Counted from the first letter of the stretch, positions 34,225-44,379 are shown. The stretch is DNA of 64,000 nt from Bacteroidia bacterium 43-41 (GCA_001898165.1 MKTD01000052.1:21066-85065); one strand, 5' to 3'. Program-made: numbers and translations. The notes: generated from the letters alone by a model not told the origin.

Positions 34225-35514
34225 ATGATTCAACAATATTTTAAACAAGCGTGGCGGCTACTGAAGGAAAATCCTGTACTGAGCGCCATTTCCATTATTG
34301 GCACGGCACTGGCAATCTGCATGATCATGGTGATTGTGATGTCGCACCAGGTAAAAAATGCACCTTATCCGCCCGAAACCAACCGTGACAGGATGTTGTA
34401 TGTAAAATGGATGTCGAGCAGGGAGAAAAAAGCATCATCGGATGACAGGTCTTCTAACAGTCCGATGGGATATGACTTCGCAAAAACCTGCTTCAAAGCC
34501 TTGCAGATACCCGAGGCGGTCACTGTGGTTTCGGTTTTTACACCACCGGGTATGGTATCTGTTCCGGGACAAAATACGGCGGAAAGTTACGATAAGATGC
34601 TTACCGATGAGAATTTCTGGCAAGTATTCGATTTCACATTTATCGACGGTAAACCGTACACCAAAGCTGATGTAGATGCCGGATTGCGGAAAGTTGTCGT
34701 CACCGAAAAAATTGCCCGTGAAGCATTTGGTTCTACAGCCGTTTCCGGACAGCGTATTTTGATCGATTACACGGAATTTACAGTCAGCGGTGTAGTAAGG
34801 GATGTTTCTACGTTGGCAACGGCTGCCTATTCACAAATGTGGGTGCCTATTACTACGGAAACTCTCCCGGAAGGTGGTAGCGAAGGAATAAGCGGTGCTT
34901 GCAGGGTATTTATTTTAGCAAAAAATAAAAAAGACTTTCCGGCGATAAAAGAGGAAGCAGAAATATTACGCAAAAAATTCAACGACGGGACGAGTACTTA
35001 TGAAGCATTCTATCGCGATCAACCCGATACCCATTTCGTCTATATTCACCGCAAATGGGCAAACTTAGCGCCCGACATGAAAACTATCGTACGGCAATCA
35101 GCCATTGTGCTGGTGCTTTTGCTGATCATTCCAGCCATCAATCTTTCGGGAATGATGAATTCAAGGATGAGAAAACGCCTCTCCGAACTCGGGGTACGAC
35201 GGGCTTTTGGCGCTACGCGAAAAAATCTTCTCTCCCAGGTGATGTGGGAAAGCTTGCTGCAAACACTGTTAGGCGGTGCATTGGGTTTGCTTTTCTCTTA
35301 CGTCGCCGCCTATGCCTTGAAAGGGATAATTTATGAAAACAGCGATATGGCATTCCGTTTGGGCGATGTCACCCTTAATCCGGCCTCACTGCTCAGCCCT
35401 GCTATTTTTCTCTACGCACTCCTGTTTTGCCTGTTACTCAACGTCCTGTCGGCATTTGTTCCCGCCTGGAGCGTATCACACAAGCCTATTGTAGATTCTA
35501 TTCACTCAAAATAA
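34225..35514 (+). CDS. ABC exporter permease, MacB/FtsX type (pair 2, member A)
   Basis: The 429-residue permease begins MIQQYFKQAWRLLKENPVLS and has an N-terminal helix, a MacB_PCD-like periplasmic domain (about 45-290), then three helices with KRLSELGVRRAFGATRKNLL. It is a paralogue of 28664. No ATPase accompanies this pair, so the one at 31235 is its likely partner. No promoter of its own was recognised in the 167-bp gap upstream. Confidence 0.88.
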   Translation: MIQQYFKQAWRLLKENPVLSAISIIGTALAICMIMVIVMSHQVKNAPYPPETNRDRMLYVKWMSSREKKASSDDRSSNSPMGYDFAKTCFKALQIPEAVTVVSVFTPPGMVSVPGQNTAESYDKMLTDENFWQVFDFTFIDGKPYTKADVDAGLRKVVVTEKIAREAFGSTAVSGQRILIDYTEFTVSGVVRDVSTLATAAYSQMWVPITTETLPEGGSEGISGACRVFILAKNKKDFPAIKEEAEILRKKFNDGTSTYEAFYRDQPDTHFVYIHRKWANLAPDMKTIVRQSAIVLVLLLIIPAINLSGMMNSRMRKRLSELGVRRAFGATRKNLLSQVMWESLLQTLLGGALGLLFSYVAAYALKGIIYENSDMAFRLGDVTLNPASLLSPAIFLYALLFCLLLNVLSAFVPAWSVSHKPIVDSIHSK

Positions 35515-35522
35515 ATCATGTA

Positions 35523-36779
35523 ATGCTTAAACATATCCTCACCATCATCAAAAACGAACGCAGGCAAAATATCGGTTTATGGATAGAACTGCTGATTGTG
35601 GCCATCTTCCTCTGGTACATCGTAGATAACGTGTATGTAACGCTTAACAACTATTACAAACCGTTGGGTTTCGATACGGAGCACACTTATATCATGCGAC
35701 TGGGATTGTTGAATGAAAACAGTTACGAGTATGTAAAAGATATACCGGAGGAGACAGCCGTCGGCTATTTACATACGGTACTGGAACGTATCCGGCAGAA
35801 TCCGATAATTGAAGCGGCAAGCATATCATTGAATTCCAGTCCACATATCGGAAGCAACAGCTCCAGTTCCATTTACCGGGACACATTGCAGACAAGGTAT
35901 GGCGTTCTGAACCGAACAGTCACTCCCGACTTTTTTCGCGTATTCAGGTATCAGTCCATAAACGGAAGTACCGATGAATTGGTGCAAGCATTGGAGCGCA
36001 ACGAGTTGGTGATCTCCCCAGGAGTGGCAAAAGAACTGTTTAAAGCCGGTGAATCGCCCGTGGGCAAACAGGTTTCCTTTTCCAAGGGCGACTCTGTAGA
36101 ACTATACAGGGTAGGCGCCGTATCCGATGTAGTCCGGTACGACAACTTTTCCAGTTGGAATACTTATTTTGCACAACGTATGGACAATGACTTTCTTGGA
36201 AATTTCTCGGGTGAATGGGTCGTCGGTCTGGAATTCTGCGTGCGGGTAAAACCGGAAGAAGACCGTGATTTTATCCATCGTTTCCGGCTGGATATGACGC
36301 AGCAACTGCGTCTCGGAAACTATTACCTGGGAGAGATACAATCAATACCCGTCAACAAAAAGGTATTTCAGAAAGACGATATCAATAATCTGAAGATGAG
36401 GATGTTTGTTGTGATTTTTTTATTGATCAATATATTCCTGGGAATTACCGGAATATTCTGGTTCAGGACGCAACACCGTCGGAGCGAAATCGGCCTCCGT
36501 GTTTCGCTGGGGGATACACCCAAACAGGTATTAAGGAGATACTATCTCGAAGGGCTGTTGCTCCTCACAACGGCAATGATCCCTGCAATGATCGTGATCT
36601 ATATACTGGGCAGGGAGGGGGTATTCGCTACTTATCTGATGCGTTTCACGGCCGGAAGATATTTTATCGGTTTTATCATTACCTATGCCCTTTTGGCATT
36701 GATGATTGTCCTTGGCATCCGGGTTCCCGCCCGCAAAGCAGTAAATGTGCCTCCGGCAGAAGCGTTGAGGGACGAGTAA
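35523..36779 (+). CDS. ABC exporter permease, MacB/FtsX type (pair 2, member B)
   Basis: Start 35523 (MLKHILTIIKNERRQNIGLW) follows the preceding stop by 8 bp. The frame is open to 35427, but the extension would overlap the upstream gene. The 418-residue protein has one N-terminal helix (IELLIVAIFLWYIVDNVYVT), a periplasmic domain, and three C-terminal helices with HRRSEIGLRVSLGDTPKQVL. It ends VPPAEALRDE. Paralogue of 29939. Confidence 0.87.
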   Translation: MLKHILTIIKNERRQNIGLWIELLIVAIFLWYIVDNVYVTLNNYYKPLGFDTEHTYIMRLGLLNENSYEYVKDIPEETAVGYLHTVLERIRQNPIIEAASISLNSSPHIGSNSSSSIYRDTLQTRYGVLNRTVTPDFFRVFRYQSINGSTDELVQALERNELVISPGVAKELFKAGESPVGKQVSFSKGDSVELYRVGAVSDVVRYDNFSSWNTYFAQRMDNDFLGNFSGEWVVGLEFCVRVKPEEDRDFIHRFRLDMTQQLRLGNYYLGEIQSIPVNKKVFQKDDINNLKMRMFVVIFLLINIFLGITGIFWFRTQHRRSEIGLRVSLGDTPKQVLRRYYLEGLLLLTTAMIPAMIVIYILGREGVFATYLMRFTAGRYFIGFIITYALLALMIVLGIRVPARKAVNVPPAEALRDE

Positions 36780-36824
36780 ACTACGGCAGCGGAGCAGGCA
36801 AACATATTCTAACAACCTAAAAAA

Positions 36825-38297
36825 ATGAAAATTTTTCAAATAACTCTACTTTTTGTGTTCATTATGGCAACGGGAGCGTCGGCGCAACAAACGCTGACGC
36901 TTGCCGAAGCCGTAGAACTGGCGCGCTTGCAATCGGTGGATGCCGCCGTGGCGCTCAACGAGCTGAAAACAGCATACTGGGAATACCGTACCTATCGTGC
37001 CGATTTATTGCCCGAAGTGAATTTCAGCGCTACATTGCCTGATTACCGGAAAAGTTACAACCTTTACCAATCGGAAGACGGAACGTATAAATACGTGCGA
37101 AATAATTCGTTGCGCATAGCCGGAGATGTTTCAATCGACCAAAACATTTGGCTTACCGGTGGAAAATTATCGGTAAACACATCGATGCAGTTTGTAGATC
37201 CGTTAAACACGCCCGGCGCCAATCGGTATTACATGAGTGTTCCGGTGGGCGTAACGCTTTCGCAACCTATCTTTGCCGTCAACAATATGAAATGGAAGCG
37301 GCGCATTGAACCCGTTCGTTACAAGGAGGCGCAGGCTTCGTATCTGGAAAACGTGGAAACCGTGACGCTCAAAACCATTGCGTATTATTTTCAGTTGCTG
37401 CTTGCCAAAGAAAACCTGAACATCGCTTTGCAAAACAAAGAAAATGCCGACCGGATATTCGAAATCGCACAGGCGCGCCGGAAAATGGGGCAAATATCGG
37501 AAAATGAATTGCTGCAACTCAAGCTGTCGGCGCTAAAAGCCGCTTCAACCCTCACCAAAGAGCAATCGGCCCTTAATGGTGCGATGTTTCGCCTCCGTTC
37601 GTTCTTGGGATTAAGCGAAAACGACAGTATAGACCCGGTAATCCCCGATCTGTTGGCTTATCCCGTTATCGATTATCAGGACGTACTGACCAAAGCCTTG
37701 GAGAATAACCCGTTCGCACAGAATATCCGCCGCCGTCAACTGGAAGCCGATTATGCAGTGGCGCAAGCCAAAGGCGCCCAACGCGAAATTGATCTGTTTG
37801 CTTCGGTTGGCTACACCGGCCGGGAGCAGGAGTTCAAGACGGCTTATCGGAATCTGATGGATTACCAGATTGTTCAGGTGGGCGTAAAGGTTCCGATCCT
37901 GGATTGGGGAAAACGCAAAGGGCGTGTAAAAGTGGCGGAATCTAACCGGGAAGTCATCGCATCGCGGTTAAAACAAGAACAGATGGATTTTAATCAGGAT
38001 ATTTTCCTGTTGGTGGAACAGTACAACAATCAAACGGAGCAACTTCGCATCGCCGGGGAAGCCGACAAAATCGCACAGAAACGGTACAATACATCGGTGG
38101 AGTCATTCATGATCGGTAAGATAAACACCCTCGACCTCAACGATGCGCAACTCTCCAAAGACAACGCCCGGGCCAAATACGTATCGGAGATGCACCTCTA
38201 TTGGTATTACCTCTACCAGTTGCGCAGCCTTACACTGTACGATTTTGAAAAAGGAGCGAATTTGGATACCGAGTTTGAAAGGTTGGTACATCGCTGA
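36825..38297 (+). CDS. TolC-family outer-membrane efflux protein
   Basis: This 490-residue protein has a signal peptide to ASAQ (residue 21) followed by two OEP repeats of long helices (LTLAEAVELARLQSVDAAVA; TLKTIAYYFQLLLAKENLNI; later QTEQLRIAGEADKIAQKRYN). It forms the trimeric outer-membrane tunnel for the exporter encoded upstream. Last gene of the export set and 45 bp after the last permease, consistent with one operon from the sigma-54 promoter. Confidence 0.9.
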   Translation: MKIFQITLLFVFIMATGASAQQTLTLAEAVELARLQSVDAAVALNELKTAYWEYRTYRADLLPEVNFSATLPDYRKSYNLYQSEDGTYKYVRNNSLRIAGDVSIDQNIWLTGGKLSVNTSMQFVDPLNTPGANRYYMSVPVGVTLSQPIFAVNNMKWKRRIEPVRYKEAQASYLENVETVTLKTIAYYFQLLLAKENLNIALQNKENADRIFEIAQARRKMGQISENELLQLKLSALKAASTLTKEQSALNGAMFRLRSFLGLSENDSIDPVIPDLLAYPVIDYQDVLTKALENNPFAQNIRRRQLEADYAVAQAKGAQREIDLFASVGYTGREQEFKTAYRNLMDYQIVQVGVKVPILDWGKRKGRVKVAESNREVIASRLKQEQMDFNQDIFLLVEQYNNQTEQLRIAGEADKIAQKRYNTSVESFMIGKINTLDLNDAQLSKDNARAKYVSEMHLYWYYLYQLRSLTLYDFEKGANLDTEFERLVHR

Positions 38298-38402
38298 GAA
38301 AAAGTATTACTCAAAAATGAGAACCCGTGGAATAATAATAGTTTGTAATAGTTAACAATGGGAGCACTTTATTTTCATATATTTGTAAAAAAATTAAATG
38401 TT

Positions 38403-40292
38403 ATGCAAAAGGGAACCACGAAACAACACATTTTGCTTTTGTATCTTTTTTTGTTTCCGATCTTTACAGTAAGCCTTCTTTCATGTGAATTCAACAGTGA
38501 TGATGATAATTTTGTCTTCCTCGAAAAACCGGGAGAAGAGATACAGATCGGGATAGAACTGGCCAGTATTAATCCCGCTGAATTAATTTACGCTTACAAC
38601 AACACCTACTTTTCGTATTCTTTAAACACCGGAGGAAAAAATATTTTTTTACGGCAATTTTATCTGGATGGACAACCCTTAGAAACCGATCAGAATACAG
38701 GAATAGGTTATTTAAATACACATATAGCCGATAATGACACCCATGAACTGAAACTGGTAATAGCTCTCAAGACCGGTACCGGAAGCTTGGCCGAGTATGC
38801 CGGATACGAAATGTACACCGGAGAGTTTATCTTTAAGATTAAAATAATCCCTTTCTCGGACAAACTGAATATCAGGGAAACAAGAAGTCAAAACAACAAC
38901 CTCAAACTGGAATGGGATAAACCTGCGGATTACGAGGTGTGGGGATACGAAGTGTATGAAGGAGATAACCATTTTGGAAAGTTGTTGACACGTATTACCG
39001 ACCCTGATGAGACCTTTTTTACCAATCCCGATTACGCATACGGCTATAAACTCTATACGGTTGTGGCCTATGTGAAAAATAGTTTTGACATTACGGTTGT
39101 TGATAATATCACAGTCAATCATTCAAATATGATGGAAGAGAATTTTGAAATGTATCGCACGTCTCTTAACGAACTGGTCATAAAATGGGATAACCCCAAT
39201 CCGTTCCCGTGCAAATATGTGCTTGAGTATGGGTACGACAATATAATAAAGATAGAAGATGGGGTGAACGAAGCGATTATCCCGATCCCTGAATTTCCTT
39301 CCTGGAGCAATTTGTTTACTCTTTACATTATTCCGGAATCAGCTGATATAGATCAGTATGCTTACTATTCTTGTATTAATGTATGGTACAGCGATAAGCA
39401 GTTTAGCGCAATAAGCTTTGAGTGTGATCCTGTAAATAATATGTTGCACGGTCTGACATTTACATCGTTAAATAGTTATGATCTGTCGTCGATGGAGAAA
39501 GCCGGCTCTTCGAAGCATAATCTAACACTACATACCGGCTGCAAGCTACAAGTAACCAACCAGGGCATGATTGCGATCAGTGATGTCGAAAACAATGTTC
39601 ATATCTACTCCGACTATTCCCTGAAAAATGAAATTATTGTATTAAATTCCGGAATTTATCCGTTTCACCTTGTAAGCGGGAATAAACTCTTAATTGAAGA
39701 ACGAAACGGATTTAGAATACACGACGTAACCACCGGTGCTGTAATATGTTCCAGGAGTTGGCAGTCGGAGAGGCCAGGTGGAGAAACTATACCGTCAGCC
39801 ACCATTTCCCCGGACGGAAAATATGTGTATGTACTGTGCATGGACTATCATTCGGTGTCCCCTGCTGACCAATGGACTGAATTATATGAGATTGATGCGA
39901 ATCATTCTTTACAATTATTAGAAAAAACGAAAACAGCGGATATACAATCCGTTTCTTTCCACCCTGTAAAGAGTACCGAAGTTATTATCCAATATCTACC
40001 CTATACACAGAATAAATTCATTATTATGGATATTCTTACAAAAGAACAAAAAGAGATAAAAGGCGAATTTATGAATATCGATCCTTTCACCGGAAACCTT
40101 TTGTTCAGAGGTGAAGAGTACTTGCACTCCGATCCTGTTTTGTATGTTCGCGACAAAAATTACGCGAAAGAAATAATTAAGTTAAAACTGGATTTTAACA
40201 ATACGGCAGCTCCGTCCTACTTATTTCGCAACTGCCTCTTTTTTAACAACCATTACCTGAATCTCTCCCACCTAAAAGAATGGAAGCAATGA
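38403..40292 (+). CDS. large lipoprotein with fibronectin-like and beta-propeller-like parts
   Basis: Start 38403 gives a signal sequence with lipobox VSLLSCEF (Cys28). The 629-residue protein has an N-terminal beta region, two segments that look like FN3 domains (LKLEWDKPADYEVWGYEVYE; ELVIKWDNPNPFPCKYVLEY), and a C-terminal half with propeller-like blades (ISPDGKYVYVL, SVSFHPVKSTE). It overlaps the next gene by 4 bp (ATGA). TATATTTG at 38378-38385 is a candidate -7 box. Likely surface or periplasmic. No function can be named. Confidence 0.75.
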   Translation: MQKGTTKQHILLLYLFLFPIFTVSLLSCEFNSDDDNFVFLEKPGEEIQIGIELASINPAELIYAYNNTYFSYSLNTGGKNIFLRQFYLDGQPLETDQNTGIGYLNTHIADNDTHELKLVIALKTGTGSLAEYAGYEMYTGEFIFKIKIIPFSDKLNIRETRSQNNNLKLEWDKPADYEVWGYEVYEGDNHFGKLLTRITDPDETFFTNPDYAYGYKLYTVVAYVKNSFDITVVDNITVNHSNMMEENFEMYRTSLNELVIKWDNPNPFPCKYVLEYGYDNIIKIEDGVNEAIIPIPEFPSWSNLFTLYIIPESADIDQYAYYSCINVWYSDKQFSAISFECDPVNNMLHGLTFTSLNSYDLSSMEKAGSSKHNLTLHTGCKLQVTNQGMIAISDVENNVHIYSDYSLKNEIIVLNSGIYPFHLVSGNKLLIEERNGFRIHDVTTGAVICSRSWQSERPGGETIPSATISPDGKYVYVLCMDYHSVSPADQWTELYEIDANHSLQLLEKTKTADIQSVSFHPVKSTEVIIQYLPYTQNKFIIMDILTKEQKEIKGEFMNIDPFTGNLLFRGEEYLHSDPVLYVRDKNYAKEIIKLKLDFNNTAAPSYLFRNCLFFNNHYLNLSHLKEWKQ

Positions 40293-40990
40293 AAAAATAT
40301 ATCGCAGCCGCCCTTTTGGCCTTAAGTACAATCATGGCGGCAAATGCCCAGATAAGTATTGCCTATTCGGTAGGATACGGGGATTACAGAATGGATGATA
40401 TGCAACATTTGCTTGATATTTCTCTTTCATCCCTGAAACCACATCTTCCATTGGGAGTACGGATTACGGATAGGTTCCCGGGATATATCACACATAATAT
40501 CGACGCCGCGTACAGGCTAAAACGTCATGAGATCGGGTTAAAAGGAACCTATATGACAACGGGAGGCAAGATCGCCTATTCGGATTATTCGGGAAGATAT
40601 TATGAAAAGCTTACCTTAAACGGCTTTCGTTTGGGTATGATGTATCGTTTTCATTTTGTAAAGACTCAAATCGGCAATCTGCCTTTGTCATTTTATGGCG
40701 AAATTTCACCTGCTGTTACTTTTACCGACCTGGCTTATAAAACGCTGTTAGAGCTTCCGGATTACGATGTGCATGAAACCAACCCGAACGATAATGTAAG
40801 TACGAAAGAGACCGGATTTAGCATCCAACCGTTAATCGCTGCACAGCTCCTGCTAACGAGGAATTTTTTTATCTCTTGCAGCGGAGGATATGATTTTGAA
40901 TTCGGCGCTAAATTATCCACAACAAATAATATGTTAAGAGTGGATTGGTCGGGTTTTCGCGGGAATCTGGGAGCAGGTTTTGTGTTTTAG
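40289..40990 (+). CDS. putative outer-membrane beta-barrel protein
   Basis: This 233-residue protein has a signal peptide (MKKYIAAALLALSTIMAANAQ) and alternating beta strands with aromatic girdle residues (YRLKRHEIGLKGTYM; GFRLGMMYRFHF), ending in GNLGAGFVF with the C-terminal Phe expected for barrels. It is translationally coupled to the upstream lipoprotein, so the two probably work together at the outer membrane. They lie between an export operon and its presumed regulators. Confidence 0.75.
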   Translation: MKKYIAAALLALSTIMAANAQISIAYSVGYGDYRMDDMQHLLDISLSSLKPHLPLGVRITDRFPGYITHNIDAAYRLKRHEIGLKGTYMTTGGKIAYSDYSGRYYEKLTLNGFRLGMMYRFHFVKTQIGNLPLSFYGEISPAVTFTDLAYKTLLELPDYDVHETNPNDNVSTKETGFSIQPLIAAQLLLTRNFFISCSGGYDFEFGAKLSTTNNMLRVDWSGFRGNLGAGFVF

Positions 40991-41061
40991 TCCAAAGTTT
41001 CGAAAACGGTAACCGGATGGAGATGATGTTGTTTTTGTAAAATGAAGAATTTGATGTTGAA

Positions 41062-42417
41062 ATGATCTTGATAATTGATGATGACGCCATTGTACGTTCT
41101 TCGCTTTCCTTACTGTTGAAACGTGCAGGATATGAAATCGAAGCGGTGGCTTCGCCCGAAGCGGCGCTGGAGTTCGTACGGCACACCTCGCCCGATTTGA
41201 TGCTGATGGATATGAATTTCTCGCTGACAACCAAAGGCGAAGAGGGATTGGAGTTGCTGCAAAAAGTGAAGGTCTTCTGTCCGCAGGTTCCGGTAATTCT
41301 GATCACTGCCTGGGGGTCTATATCGCTTGCCGTACTCGGAATGAAAGCAGGGGCTTTCGATTTTATCACCAAGCCGTGGGATAACCGGCAACTGTTGAAA
41401 TCGGTGAAAACGGCGCTCGATTTAAGAAACCGGAAAACAGTTGCGGATGTTCCTGAAACCCGTCAGGAATTAGATGCACAATACGACTTTTCGGCGATTA
41501 TCGGTAAGTCCGGGGCGCTGATAGACGTTCTGTCCACCGTGGCTCGCATTGCCGATACTAACGCATCAGTACTTATCACGGGCGAGAGCGGAACGGGAAA
41601 AGAGCTGATAGCGGAAGCGATCCACAAAAACAGCTCCCGCAGGAAGCAGCGGTTTGTGAAGGTCAATCTGGGCGGCGTATCGCAAAGCCTGTTCGAAAGC
41701 GAAATGTTCGGACACAAGAAGGGGGCGTTCACCGATGCGCTGGCCGACCGGATCGGACGTTTCGAACTGGCGGACAGGGGAACCATTTTTCTCGATGAAA
41801 TCGGAGAATTGGATCAAACCTGTCAGGTGAAACTGTTGCGCGTGTTGCAAGACCAGACGTTCGAAGTGTTGGGGGAAAGTCATCCGAAAAAAGTGGATGT
41901 CCGGGTAGTAAGCGCTACCAATGCCAATTTGAGAGAAATGGTGAAGAAGCACACTTTTCGTGAAGACTTGTTCTACCGCATCAATCTCATTCAGGTTTAT
42001 CTCCCTGCCCTGCGCGAACGGCGGGAGGATATCCCCTTGTTGGCCTCTTTCTTTGCCGATCAACAATCCACGCAAAACGGGTTGCCGGGAATATCGTTTA
42101 CCTCCGAAGCGCTGGAATTGCTTGAGAAACTGCCATTCCCCGGGAATATCCGCGAACTGAAAAACCTGATAGACCGGACCATTCTCATCAGCGGAAAAAC
42201 CCGGATAGACGCTGAAGATATCCGTGCACAAATCACGGTACCCGAAGGGAATAAAGCTCCGAAAGAAATTGCCGTGGAGATGAAGCTGGACGAGCTGGAA
42301 GCGCAAACTATCCGCAAAGCCATAGAACAACATGGCGGAAATCTGTCGAAAGTAGCAAGGATATTAGGAATCAGCCGTGCAGCATTGTATCGGCGCATGG
42401 AGAAATACGGAATATGA
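41062..42417 (+). CDS. NtrC-type sigma-54-dependent response regulator
   Basis: The 451-residue regulator has a receiver domain with phosphoacceptor Asp50 (LMLMDMNFS) and Lys in FITKPWD, a sigma-54 AAA+ domain (GESGTGKE; GAFTDA at 221-226 in place of GAFTGA; GTIFLDEIGELD), and a C-terminal Fis-type HTH (GNLSKVARILGISRAALYRR). Phosphorylation lets it remodel sigma-54 RNA polymerase. The 4-bp overlap with the kinase gene defines its partner. The sigma-54 promoter and dyads at 27216-27311 are the obvious target in this window. Confidence 0.93.
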   Translation: MILIIDDDAIVRSSLSLLLKRAGYEIEAVASPEAALEFVRHTSPDLMLMDMNFSLTTKGEEGLELLQKVKVFCPQVPVILITAWGSISLAVLGMKAGAFDFITKPWDNRQLLKSVKTALDLRNRKTVADVPETRQELDAQYDFSAIIGKSGALIDVLSTVARIADTNASVLITGESGTGKELIAEAIHKNSSRRKQRFVKVNLGGVSQSLFESEMFGHKKGAFTDALADRIGRFELADRGTIFLDEIGELDQTCQVKLLRVLQDQTFEVLGESHPKKVDVRVVSATNANLREMVKKHTFREDLFYRINLIQVYLPALRERREDIPLLASFFADQQSTQNGLPGISFTSEALELLEKLPFPGNIRELKNLIDRTILISGKTRIDAEDIRAQITVPEGNKAPKEIAVEMKLDELEAQTIRKAIEQHGGNLSKVARILGISRAALYRRMEKYGI

Positions 42418-43718
42418 AACTACGTGGTTACTTCTATATTTTGGCATTTTGCCTGTTGCTCGTTTCCGGATTTGTTTTTGTGGAAAACGTTGACGCTTTA
42501 TCCTGGAAAACCATCGCGATTGAAGCTGTTATCGTTTTGCTGTTGATCTATTTACTGTTTTTTTACCAAAAAACGGTGCGTCCGTTACAGAACATCAGTA
42601 ACGGGATGGATTTGCTGAAAGAGCAGGATTTCAGCTCCCGTCTCCGGACAGTGGGGCAATACGAAGCGGACAGGGTGGTGGACATCTTTAACAAAATGAT
42701 GGAGCAACTGAAAAACGAACGCATCCGCTTGCGTGAGCAGAACGAGTTCTTGGATTTACTGATCAAAGCATCGCCGATGGGCGTGGTGGTGATGAACTAC
42801 GACAATGAAATCACGGAAATGAATCCCTCGGCAGTAAAATTATTGGGTATCGAAGATGTCCGGACGGTAACAGGGAAGAAAATACAATCGGTAAAAGATA
42901 ACCTGCGCATCGACCTGTCAACCATACCGTTGCACGAAACCCGCGTATTGAACGTCCACGACGGAACGGTGTACAAATGCTCGCACGAATCGTTTATCGA
43001 CCACGGTTTTCCCCGTCCGTTCTACCTGATAGAAAGCCTTACGGAGGAAGTTCGCCAGGCTGAGAAAAAAGCCTACGAAAAGGTAATCCGCATGATTTCG
43101 CACGAAGTGAATAACACTACCGCGGGAATAACATCCACACTCGATACCATTGAACAGGATTTATCGGAAAAGGAAGGAACCGAAGATATGCAGGAAGCCA
43201 TGCACGTGTGCATCGAACGGTGTTACAACATGAGCAGGTTCATCACGAATTTTGCCGATGTGGTGAAAATTCCAAAAGCCCGGCTTAGTCCGGCAGACAT
43301 CAATGAACGCATTGAAGCGTTGATGCGGTTTATGGAAGTGATGTGCAACCACCGGAACATCCGGTTGCATTTCACACCGGACAAAGATATGCCCGAACTG
43401 CAATTAGATACAGTACTGTTCGATCAGGTGTTGCTCAATATCATCAAAAATTCGGTAGAGAGTATTGGGCGTGACGGCGATATTTACCTGACAACCGACT
43501 CTGCAACTCATTCTCTCACGGTTGCCGATACAGGGAAGGGCATCAGTAAAGAAACGGAAAGGAAGCTCTTTAGCCCGTTTTTTTCAACCAAACCCTCCGG
43601 ACAGGGACTTGGGCTTCTCTTTATCCGCGAAGTGCTGATGCAGCACAATTGCCTGTACTCCCTACGCACTTACCCCGACGGGTTAACACGCTTTGTCATT
43701 CAGTTTAGCGAAAGGTGA
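42414..43718 (+). CDS. sensor histidine kinase, partner of the NtrC-type regulator
   Basis: The 434-residue kinase has two N-terminal helices (about 6-24 and 33-50) with almost no periplasmic loop. A HAMP (FSSRLRTVGQYEADRVVDIF), a PAS domain (about 110-200), a His-containing dimerisation motif RMISHEVNNTTAG (His230) and a HATPase domain (NIIKNSVESIG; GKGISKE; GQGLGLLFI) follow. The small loop suggests that the signal is sensed in the membrane or cytoplasm. Overlaps the regulator gene by 4 bp. Confidence 0.92.
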   Translation: MKLRGYFYILAFCLLLVSGFVFVENVDALSWKTIAIEAVIVLLLIYLLFFYQKTVRPLQNISNGMDLLKEQDFSSRLRTVGQYEADRVVDIFNKMMEQLKNERIRLREQNEFLDLLIKASPMGVVVMNYDNEITEMNPSAVKLLGIEDVRTVTGKKIQSVKDNLRIDLSTIPLHETRVLNVHDGTVYKCSHESFIDHGFPRPFYLIESLTEEVRQAEKKAYEKVIRMISHEVNNTTAGITSTLDTIEQDLSEKEGTEDMQEAMHVCIERCYNMSRFITNFADVVKIPKARLSPADINERIEALMRFMEVMCNHRNIRLHFTPDKDMPELQLDTVLFDQVLLNIIKNSVESIGRDGDIYLTTDSATHSLTVADTGKGISKETERKLFSPFFSTKPSGQGLGLLFIREVLMQHNCLYSLRTYPDGLTRFVIQFSER

Positions 43719-43739
43719 GTCTTTTAAAAAAATAAAAAA

Positions 43740-43764
43740 AGTTGTCTGGTAAGCCAAGACAACT
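43740..43764. terminator. bidirectional intrinsic terminator
   Basis: Stem AGTTGTCT/AGACAACT with 9-nt loop and runs of A and T on the two sides serves the converging kinase (plus) and Hc1-like (minus) genes. Confidence 0.88.
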
Positions 43765-43785
43765 TTTTTAATCTTTCCGATCAAT

Positions 43786-43959
43786 TTATTTTGAGGCTTC
43801 AATCGATTTTTTACGAAATTCCTTCAAAGCCTTCTCAATGGCCAGAGACGCTTTACGGGCACGGGTTCCCGCTGCCTTATTTCCGTTCTCTACCTGCAAA
43901 GCAGCATCTTTTGTAAATTCTGCGAATAACTGATTCAAATTGTCTGTAAGCTGTTTCAT
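43786..43959 (-). CDS. histone H1-like (Hc1-type) small basic protein
   Basis: A 57-residue basic, helical protein, MKQLTDNLNQLFAEFTKDAA and then AAGTRARKASLAIEKALKEF, ending RKKSIEASK. It matches the small Hc1-like histone proteins of Bacteroidetes that bind DNA through Lys/Arg-rich helices. The bidirectional terminator directly follows. It is short but complete, with a Bacteroidales-like AT-rich leader. A nucleoid or DNA-protection role is inferred from the family. Confidence 0.8.
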   Translation of the reverse strand: MKQLTDNLNQLFAEFTKDAALQVENGNKAAGTRARKASLAIEKALKEFRKKSIEASK

Positions 43960-44288
43960 ATCTTTATTTTTTAATATTTCGCCGCAAAGATAAAGAAATA
44001 GAACAATTATTCAGTGATTTTTGCGGCTTAAAAACGATTTGTGTGCATTTAATTCTCAAAAGAGGTGAAAAATAGGAACATGCGGCAATCTTAAAAACGT
44101 TCCCCGCGGAGTGAGAGGGACCTCGTTCGAACACCTTATACCTGTTTTAAGTTTTTTGGATAGCCTTACAAGATGATGGATTAGGTGTATAATATAATTA
44201 ATACAAAATCACACGTTGAAGGATTCTATTGGGAGCAAATATGGAATTTATCCATGTTGGAAACATTACATATGTTTCAGAAATATCG
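43960..44288. other. gap with a possible degenerate tRNA 3' end
   Basis: No gene is seen. GCGGAGTGAGAGGGA at 44106-44120 and TTCGAAC at 44126-44132 loosely recall the 3' end of tRNA-Ser at 51670 (GCGGAAAGAAAGGGATTCGA) but with substitutions and a five-base insertion. This may be chance. Confidence 0.3.
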
Positions 44289-44327
44289 TATATTTGCAAA
44301 ATAAAATAGTATTTGCACGTACAAATA
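44289..44327 (+). promoter_or_regulatory. promoter and dyad operator of the second Fic gene
   Basis: A TATATTTG -7 box is at 44289-44296. Fourteen bases downstream, TATTTG-CACGTA-CAAATA (44310-44327) is a near-perfect palindrome around ACGT, placed in the transcribed start region as an autorepressor site would be. Confidence 0.55.
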
Positions 44328-44379
44328 AAATAGTAATCGTCCGACTAAAAAGAAAAGTAAATATACAAATAGCAGAGAT

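Noticed and set aside
41566..42333. Long minus-strand frame opposite the NtrC-type regulator
   Set aside because: It mirrors the codon bias of a strongly supported plus-strand gene and has no recognisable domain or promoter.
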